From: an uncultured Clostridia bacterium
GTDB taxonomy: Bacteria; Bacillota; Clostridia; Oscillospirales; Oscillospiraceae
DNA length: 53,368 bases
Direction of reading: 5' to 3'
NCBI GenBank assembly: GCA_946186375.1
Contig: CAMHMZ010000014.1
Coordinates: 1-53,368, forward strand
The translations under genes and the position numbers were made by a program. Of this stretch, positions 49,071-53,368 are shown piece after piece. Under the pieces are notes generated by a model that was not told the DNA's origin, ran no database searches, and was given only the letters and a program-made list of their open reading frames with translations. How positions within the stretch are numbered: position 1 is the first letter of the stretch; the number at the start of each line of letters is the position of its first letter.

Positions 49071-49101
49071 TTGATAACTTGGCCGATCAACGTGGTACAA
49101 T
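49071..49101 (+). promoter_or_regulatory. Promoter for the zinc-ribbon/DUF5685/J-domain genes
   Basis: TTGATA at 49071-49076, 19-bp spacer, extended -10 TGGTACAAT (TACAAT 49096-49101). Confidence 0.6.
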
Positions 49102-49139
49102 ACAATTACTTAAGAATTCTTTACGATCGGGAGCGGCTT

Positions 49140-49544
49140 ATGCGCGAACGTCTGGCGAGATGGATGGCCGGTAGAAACGGCGTCGACCAACTGAATAACT
49201 TCCTGCTGGCGCTGGATGTGCTGCTGGCTGTGCTGGCGAGCCTGATCGGCGGAGCCCTCGGCCGCGTGCTGTACACTGTTGTGCTGGCGCTGCTGGTGCT
49301 GATCTATGTGCGGATGTTCTCGCGCAATCTGCTGCGGCGCAGTCAGGAAAACGGCAGGTATCTCCAGCTCAAGCACCGCTTTCTCGGACGCTTTCGCCTG
49401 CTGAAGGAGCGCTGGGTGCAGCGCCGGGACTACAAGTTCTTCACCTGCCCGGCCTGCCGCACGACGCTGCGCGTGCCCAAGGGGCGCGGCAAGATCCGCA
49501 TCGTCTGCCGCAAATGCGGCAACTCCTTCACCGGAAAGAGCTGA
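49140..49544 (+). CDS. Small membrane protein with C-terminal zinc ribbon
   Basis: 134 residues. Two membrane helices (residues about 19-55: FLLALDVLLAVLASLIGGALGRVLYTVVLALLVLIYV), a basic linker, and a zinc-ribbon FTCPACRTTLRVPKGRGKIRIVCRKCGNSF (two CxxC pairs, residues about 100-128). It resembles small membrane zinc-ribbon proteins of Clostridia of unknown role. Start: ATG at 49140 with GGGAG upstream. It ends one base before the DUF5685 start, so the two are likely co-translated. Confidence 0.82.
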   Translation: MRERLARWMAGRNGVDQLNNFLLALDVLLAVLASLIGGALGRVLYTVVLALLVLIYVRMFSRNLLRRSQENGRYLQLKHRFLGRFRLLKERWVQRRDYKFFTCPACRTTLRVPKGRGKIRIVCRKCGNSFTGKS

Positions 49545-49545
49545 C

Positions 49546-50391
49546 ATGTTCGGATATCTCAAGGCGCGCACGGAGCTGCTCGATGAAGAGCAGCTTCGTC
49601 GCTATCAGGCCGCTTACTGCGGGCTGTGCCGCAGCCTGAAGGAGCGCCACGGCCAGTTCAGCCGCCTGACGCTCACCTATGACATGACCTTTCTCGCCCT
49701 CCTGCTCGACTCGCTCTACGAGCCGGAGCGGCAGAGCGGCGAGGAGCCCTGCCTTGTGCATCCCTTTTCCCCGCGCGCCTGGCAGCGCAGCGAATACAGC
49801 GATTACGCCGCCGATATGACCGTGGCCCTGGCCTATCTCAAATGTCTGGACGACTGGGACGACGACTCCAATCCCGCCGCGCTGGCGGAGGCGGCCGCGC
49901 TGAAGAAGGCTTATCGCCGCGTACAGGCGCTCTATCCCCGGCAGTGCCGGGCGATGGAGGAGGGCGTGAAGGCCCTGCGGAAGCTGGAGCTCAAGCGGGA
50001 CGAGTCGCCCGACGCCGCGGCGGAGTGCTTTGCCGCGCTGATGGGCGAGGTGTTTATCCTGCGGCAGGATCGCTGGAGCGGCACGCTCTATCGCTTCGGC
50101 GCGGCGCTGGGCCGCATGATCTATATTCTGGACGCCTGCATGGATCTCGACAGCGACACGCTCTATAACCGCTACAATCCCTTCCGCCGCTATTACGGAC
50201 TGGACAACACGCGGCGCTTCCGCGACATCTTGCGTATGCTCCTTTCCGACTGTGCGCGGGAGCTGGACAGACTGCCCCTGGTGCAGGACGCGGGCATTTT
50301 ACAGAACATCATCTGCGTCGGGCTCTGGACGGAGTTCGAAAAGAAATACGGCAGCGAGGATGAGGCCGCCCATGGTACAGGATCCGTATAA
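49546..50391 (+). CDS. DUF5685-family protein
   Basis: 281 residues, all-helical. The start [31 protein letters not shown] with two Cys (YCGLC) and the acidic [10 protein letters not shown] and [12 protein letters not shown] stretches are features of the family; the DDxxD-like clusters recall metal-binding helices of isoprenoid-synthase-like bundles, though that is only a resemblance. Role unknown. It overlaps the J-domain gene by 20 bases. Confidence 0.82.
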   Translation: MFGYLKARTELLDEEQLRRYQAAYCGLCRSLKERHGQFSRLTLTYDMTFLALLLDSLYEPERQSGEEPCLVHPFSPRAWQRSEYSDYAADMTVALAYLKCLDDWDDDSNPAALAEAAALKKAYRRVQALYPRQCRAMEEGVKALRKLELKRDESPDAAAECFAALMGEVFILRQDRWSGTLYRFGAALGRMIYILDACMDLDSDTLYNRYNPFRRYYGLDNTRRFRDILRMLLSDCARELDRLPLVQDAGILQNIICVGLWTEFEKKYGSEDEAAHGTGSV

Positions 50392-51055
50392 AGTGCTCGG
50401 CGTGTCGCCCGACGCGAGCGACGAGGAGATCAAAAAAGCATATCGGGAGCTGGCCAAGAAGTATCACCCGGACCGCAACCCCGGCGACGAGGAGGCCGCC
50501 CGGAAGATGAACGACGTGAACGCCGCCTACGACCAGATCAAAAACGGCACGGCGCAGCAGGGACCCTTCGCCCAGGGCGCGGCCTACCAGCAGTACGGCT
50601 ACGGACAGGACGGGCCCTGGGGCTACGGGGGCTGGAACCCGTATGGCGGCTGGGATCCCTTCGGCGGCGCGCGGGCGCAGCAGCAGGAGCGCAGCGAGTA
50701 CACCGCCGCCAAGAACTACATCCGCAACGGTATGTACCGCGAAGCGCTCAACGCGCTGGAGAACGTGCCGCTGCCGGAGCGCGACGGCAAGTGGTATTTC
50801 CTCTCGGCCGGGGCGAACATGTATCTGGGCAATCGCATTGCGGCGCTCGACGCAGCCAAGAAGGCCGTGGAGATCGAGCCGGACAACGAGGAATACCGGA
50901 GCCTCCTGCAGCAGCTGCAGGGCGGCGGCGATTTCTACGACGACTACACCGTGCGCTATCGCAGCGGTCTGTCGGCCGACCGGCTGCTGCTGAGCCTGTG
51001 CGCGGCCAACCTCTGCCTCGGCCCCCTCTGCGGCTGGCGTGTCTGCTGCTGCTGA
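50372..51055 (+). CDS. J-domain (DnaJ-like) protein with TPR-like tail
   Basis: 227 residues. The J domain is at 1-65: [37 protein letters not shown] with the HPD tripeptide needed to stimulate DnaK. A Gly/Tyr/Trp-rich segment follows (about 75-105), then a TPR-like part ([49 protein letters not shown]) and a Cys-rich end ([11 protein letters not shown]). It lacks the zinc and substrate domains of DnaJ, so it should be a specialised co-chaperone. ATG at 50372 preferred; one four codons upstream is possible. A terminator follows. Confidence 0.88.
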   Translation: MVQDPYKVLGVSPDASDEEIKKAYRELAKKYHPDRNPGDEEAARKMNDVNAAYDQIKNGTAQQGPFAQGAAYQQYGYGQDGPWGYGGWNPYGGWDPFGGARAQQQERSEYTAAKNYIRNGMYREALNALENVPLPERDGKWYFLSAGANMYLGNRIAALDAAKKAVEIEPDNEEYRSLLQQLQGGGDFYDDYTVRYRSGLSADRLLLSLCAANLCLGPLCGWRVCCC

Positions 51056-51065
51056 AAAGCATAGA

Positions 51066-51108
51066 AAAACCCCATCATGAAAAACGCTGTTTTTCATGAT
51101 GGGGTTTT
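51066..51108 (+). terminator. Terminator of the J-domain gene
   Basis: AAAACCCCATCATGAAAAA / TTTTTCATGATGGGGTTTT hairpin. Confidence 0.9.
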
Positions 51109-51401
51109 AGTTTGTAGTTGTAAGTTTTTAGGTAAACGCTGATCAAATCGCCTGCGGCGCCTCCCGGAAAAATTGCGCCCTGATTTCGTCACTTTTCTTG
51201 AAATACACAAAGTATTCCTGCAAAAAAGTGCCATCATCAGAACACAAATTTTCTCGGGATCCGCTCTTGCCGATTTAATCATCGTTACCTTAGTTTTTAG
51301 AAAAGCGCGACAGATTTGAGTTTAGCGAAGAATTCGGAATGAAGGGAAACGAAGGCTTTATGCGGATATTGACGTTTCTCTTTAGACTAACTGAAAACAG
51401 A
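51109..51401. repeat. Non-coding stretch with repeat-family modules
   Basis: No gene. An A/T tract (AGTTTGTAGTTGTAAGTTTTTAG), GTAAACGCTGAT (also at 53312-53324), about 150 bp of unrecognised sequence, a second tract (TTAGTTTTTAGAAAAG at about 51292) and GAATTCGGAATGAAGGGAAACGAAGG at about 51330, the block seen at 25.5, 45.5 and 52.9 kb. Confidence 0.65.
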
Positions 51402-51446
51402 AAAGAACCGTCCATGAAAAAACTTCGGTTTTCCATGGACGGTCTT
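51402..51446 (-). terminator. Terminator of the ECF/coaX operon
   Basis: AAAGAACCGTCCATG-AAAA... / ...CATGGACGGTCTTT hairpin just beyond the coaX stop. Confidence 0.82.
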
Positions 51447-51451
51447 TATTA

Positions 51452-52219
51452 TCAAAGATGGTTTCTCTCCCAGAGGACCCGCAGGCCCTTGAGCAGCAGC
51501 TCGTCATCGCAGACGATCTCGTGCCGGCAGTGGGAGGTGATGCTGGAGGCCAAGCCCCCGGTGGCGACCAGAACGCATTTTTCGCCGAGCTCTTCCTCCA
51601 TGCGATCGATCATGCCGTCGAGCGTGGCGGCCGTGCCGAACACCGCGCCGGAGCGCATGCAGTCGACCGTGTTGGTGGAGATGCAGCGCGGGGGCGCCTC
51701 GATGGCGATCTCCGGCAGCAGGCTCGCGCCCGCGGAGAGCGCCGCGTAGCTCAGACGCACGCCCGGCAGGATCGCGCCGCCGCGGAAGCTGCCGCCGCGG
51801 TCGACCAGGGTGATGGTCGTGGCGGTGCCGAGGTCCATGACGATCGCGGGCGTGCCGTAAAAATGCATGGCGGCCACCGCGCCGACGACAAGATCGCCCG
51901 CCACGGTGCCCGGATCGTCCACCCGGAGGTTGAGCCCGGTCTTCATCCCGGGGCCGACCACCAGGCACTTGACGCCCGTCACGCGCTCGATGGCGCGGCG
52001 CAGAGGCTCGGTCACCGAAGGCACGACGCTCGAGAGCACCGCGCCCTCAAAGCCCGCCGCGTCCAGCTCATAGAAGGCGAAGAGCGATTTGAGCTGGATG
52101 GTGCACTCGGCCTCGGTGATGCCGGGGGCGGTGCGCACGCGCAGGGTGTGGTGGATTTCGTCGCCCTCCAGGCAGCCGAGCACGATGTTGGTGTTGCCGA
52201 CGTCAACGGCGAGGATCAT
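51452..52219 (-). CDS. coaX: Type III pantothenate kinase
   Basis: 255 residues. CoaX phosphorylates pantothenate with ATP as the first step of coenzyme A synthesis. ASKHA-fold signatures: LAVDVGNTNIVLG at the N-terminus, LSSVVPSVTEPL, VDDPGTVAGDLVVGAVAA, IVMDLGTATTITLVD, GGAILPGVRLSYAAL and VATGGLAS. Needs a monovalent cation and is not feedback-inhibited by CoA. Four bases downstream of the ECF S-component gene on the same strand. Confidence 0.96.
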   Translation of the reverse strand: MILAVDVGNTNIVLGCLEGDEIHHTLRVRTAPGITEAECTIQLKSLFAFYELDAAGFEGAVLSSVVPSVTEPLRRAIERVTGVKCLVVGPGMKTGLNLRVDDPGTVAGDLVVGAVAAMHFYGTPAIVMDLGTATTITLVDRGGSFRGGAILPGVRLSYAALSAGASLLPEIAIEAPPRCISTNTVDCMRSGAVFGTAATLDGMIDRMEEELGEKCVLVATGGLASSITSHCRHEIVCDDELLLKGLRVLWERNHL

Positions 52220-52223
52220 ACTA

Positions 52224-52808
52224 TCACGCTTTCTTTCCGATTTTCACCAGCCGCACGATCACGGGGCAGAGGATGATGTTGAACAGCAGCTCAAAGAGGA
52301 AGTTGCCGCCGACCAGGCCGAAGATCATGTATCTCCCCACGCTCTCGAAGCCCATGGCCGCGCCCCATTCCGACACGGTGGGCAGGAAGAAGAGCAGGCA
52401 ACCCAGGAGAAAGACGCCGGTGTTCACCACCGGAGCGACAATGGCCGCGCACACAACGGCGGGCATCTCGTTCTTGCCCGGACGGGCGAAAATAAGGTAC
52501 ACGAGGCCCGCGCAGAAGCCGGCGAGGGCGCCCTTGACAAGCACCGTGAGGACCGTGCCGAGGGGATTGACCGCGAGGAAGGCCCCGGCGTCACCGCTGA
52601 GCAGCACGACCAGACCGAAAACAAAGCCGAGCCAGGCGCCGGCCGCGGCGCCGTAGAGCGCGGCGCCGACCACGATGGGGATCAGCACCAGCGAGATGGA
52701 GAAGGGGCCGAAGCGGATGAAGGAGCCCAGCAGCTGCAGCACGACGACGATCGCCGTCAGCAGGGCCAGACCCGTCAGCGTACGGGTGGGGATGTGTTTT
52801 TGTTCCAT
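52224..52808 (-). CDS. ECF transporter S component, probably for pantothenate
   Basis: 194 residues, about six helices. Features of ECF S components: TRTLTGLALLTAIVVVLQLLGSFIRFGPFSISLVLIPIVVGAALYGAAAGAWLGFVFGLVVLL with the helix-1 Ala/Gly face that meets EcfT, and GGNFLFELLFNII late. S components bind the vitamin and use a shared EcfAAT module, which is not in the window. Adjacency to coaX makes pantothenate the likely cargo (inference). Start: ATG at 52808 with AAAGGA upstream. Confidence 0.85.
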   Translation of the reverse strand: MEQKHIPTRTLTGLALLTAIVVVLQLLGSFIRFGPFSISLVLIPIVVGAALYGAAAGAWLGFVFGLVVLLSGDAGAFLAVNPLGTVLTVLVKGALAGFCAGLVYLIFARPGKNEMPAVVCAAIVAPVVNTGVFLLGCLLFFLPTVSEWGAAMGFESVGRYMIFGLVGGNFLFELLFNIILCPVIVRLVKIGKKA

Positions 52809-52904
52809 ATTCAATTCCTTTCTGCTGTCGCCCCGCTCAAGGCAGGTGCGGCGCAGGTCAAGAATAGTACAAGCGCGGGCGTTTGTCAATTCAGTTTTCA
52901 GGGA

Positions 52905-53368
52905 CGAAGGAGTTTTTAGTTTTAAGTTTTAAGTTTTTAGGAGAACGACAAATCCGAGAATTCGGAGTTCGGAATTCGGAATGAAGGAAAACGCAGGCTT
53001 TGCGAGGAAATTGACGTCCACGTCGTAGGGGCCGACGCCCTCGGCGGCCCGCGCGGTACGATCTAAATACGTGAACAAATCCCCGGCGAAAGCGTACTAT
53101 TCCACGAATTCGCCGGGGATTTCCGTATGTTTTTGGCTTTTTCTGCCGGGCCGTCAGAGGACGCCGGCCCCTACGAAAAGAGGCTGCGCCCCCCGTAGGG
53201 ACGAGCATTGCTCGTCCGCCGAGCCTGCACCGTGTCCGCGGGCGGCTGATAGCCGCCCCTACGGCATCATTTCAAACGCAGCGATAAACTGCCGTTTTGC
53301 TTTCTAAAAACTTAGTAAACGCTGATTAATAGTCTCTTCAGCAAGCAGATGGTGAAAAATTGGCTCAA
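52905..53368. repeat. Composite intergenic repeats to the window end
   Basis: No gene. Tract at about 52912-52945, GAATTCGGAGTTCGGAATTCGG block at about 52958-52982, GAGGAAATTGACGTCCACG, then a nested palindrome 53024-53175 with inner hairpin 53078-53122 (AAATCCCCGGCGAA / TTCGCCGGGGATTT), then a second palindrome 53194-53263 (CGTAGGGACGAGC...GCCGCCCCTACG) with the TTTCAAACGCAGCG tail and GTAAACGCTGAT at 53312. Confidence 0.82.

Overview
The window comes from a GC-rich, spore-forming member of the Firmicutes, most likely an Oscillospiraceae-type gut Clostridium relative. The evidence is spoIIGA-sigE (endospore formation), PolC-type DNA polymerase III, CoaX with an ECF vitamin transporter, sigma-A-like promoters with 17-bp spacers, AGGAGG ribosome sites and alanine/arginine-rich codon usage. 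No phage, IS transposase, rRNA or CRISPR array is seen.

Layout. 0.1-2.0 kb: a TIM-barrel sugar isomerase/epimerase and an SH3b lipoprotein. 2.0-8.3 kb: a sugar locus with a GH31 glycosidase of the sulfoquinovosidase (YihQ) clade, a fucose/arabinose-isomerase-like protein, a two-subunit transketolase and an RpiB/LacAB-family isomerase. This gene set resembles the sulfoglycolytic transketolase (sulfo-TK) pathway, yet key binding residues in three of the enzymes are changed. It is the best candidate for an undescribed system here. 8.3-10.5 kb: psuG and a GH3 beta-N-acetylhexosaminidase. 10.6-17.4 kb: a BMP-type nucleoside ABC transporter whose binding-protein gene is separated from its ATPase and permease genes by an AT-rich ankyrin gene bounded by REP-like palindromes. 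17.6-19.2 kb: spoIIGA-sigE. 19.3-29.8 kb: a DMT transporter followed by pyrH-frr-uppS-dxr-rseP-ispG and polC (cdsA is absent). 29.9-37.4 kb, mainly minus strand: DUF4349 lipoprotein, DegV, a membrane XRE regulator, a sirtuin with a Gln in place of the catalytic His (class-M-like), an aminotransferase, a metallo-beta-lactamase-fold protein and a DUF4037/TPR pair. 37.5-39.5 kb: YyaL-type thioredoxin-fold protein. 39.6-40.2 kb: tRNA-Thr and tRNA-Asp, with two extra copies of the tRNA-Thr 3' end. 40.3-45.2 kb: a six-gene envelope operon (SPFH, ribbon-helix-helix, DUF1648, CPBP protease, ABC ATPase, permease). 45.5-51.1 kb: XRE-TPR regulator, MazF without a visible antitoxin, a hypothetical gene, pyrimidine-nucleoside phosphorylase, and a zinc-ribbon/DUF5685/J-domain trio. 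51.4-52.8 kb: coaX and an ECF S component, probably for pantothenate.

Many of the larger gaps hold members of one modular intergenic repeat family: a CGTAGGGG...CCCCTACG palindrome, an inner CCCCGGCGAA/TTCGCCGGGG hairpin, a GGAATTCGGAATGAAGG block, and A-rich AAAACTGAAAACT tracts. One copy supplies the C-terminal codons of ispG.

Functionally the window joins core growth genes (UMP kinase, ribosome recycling, isoprenoid and undecaprenyl synthesis, DNA replication, CoA) with scavenging functions: nucleoside uptake, pseudouridine and pyrimidine nucleoside cleavage, muropeptide recycling, and the transketolase-based sugar locus. All family assignments are from reading the translations; no database search was run.
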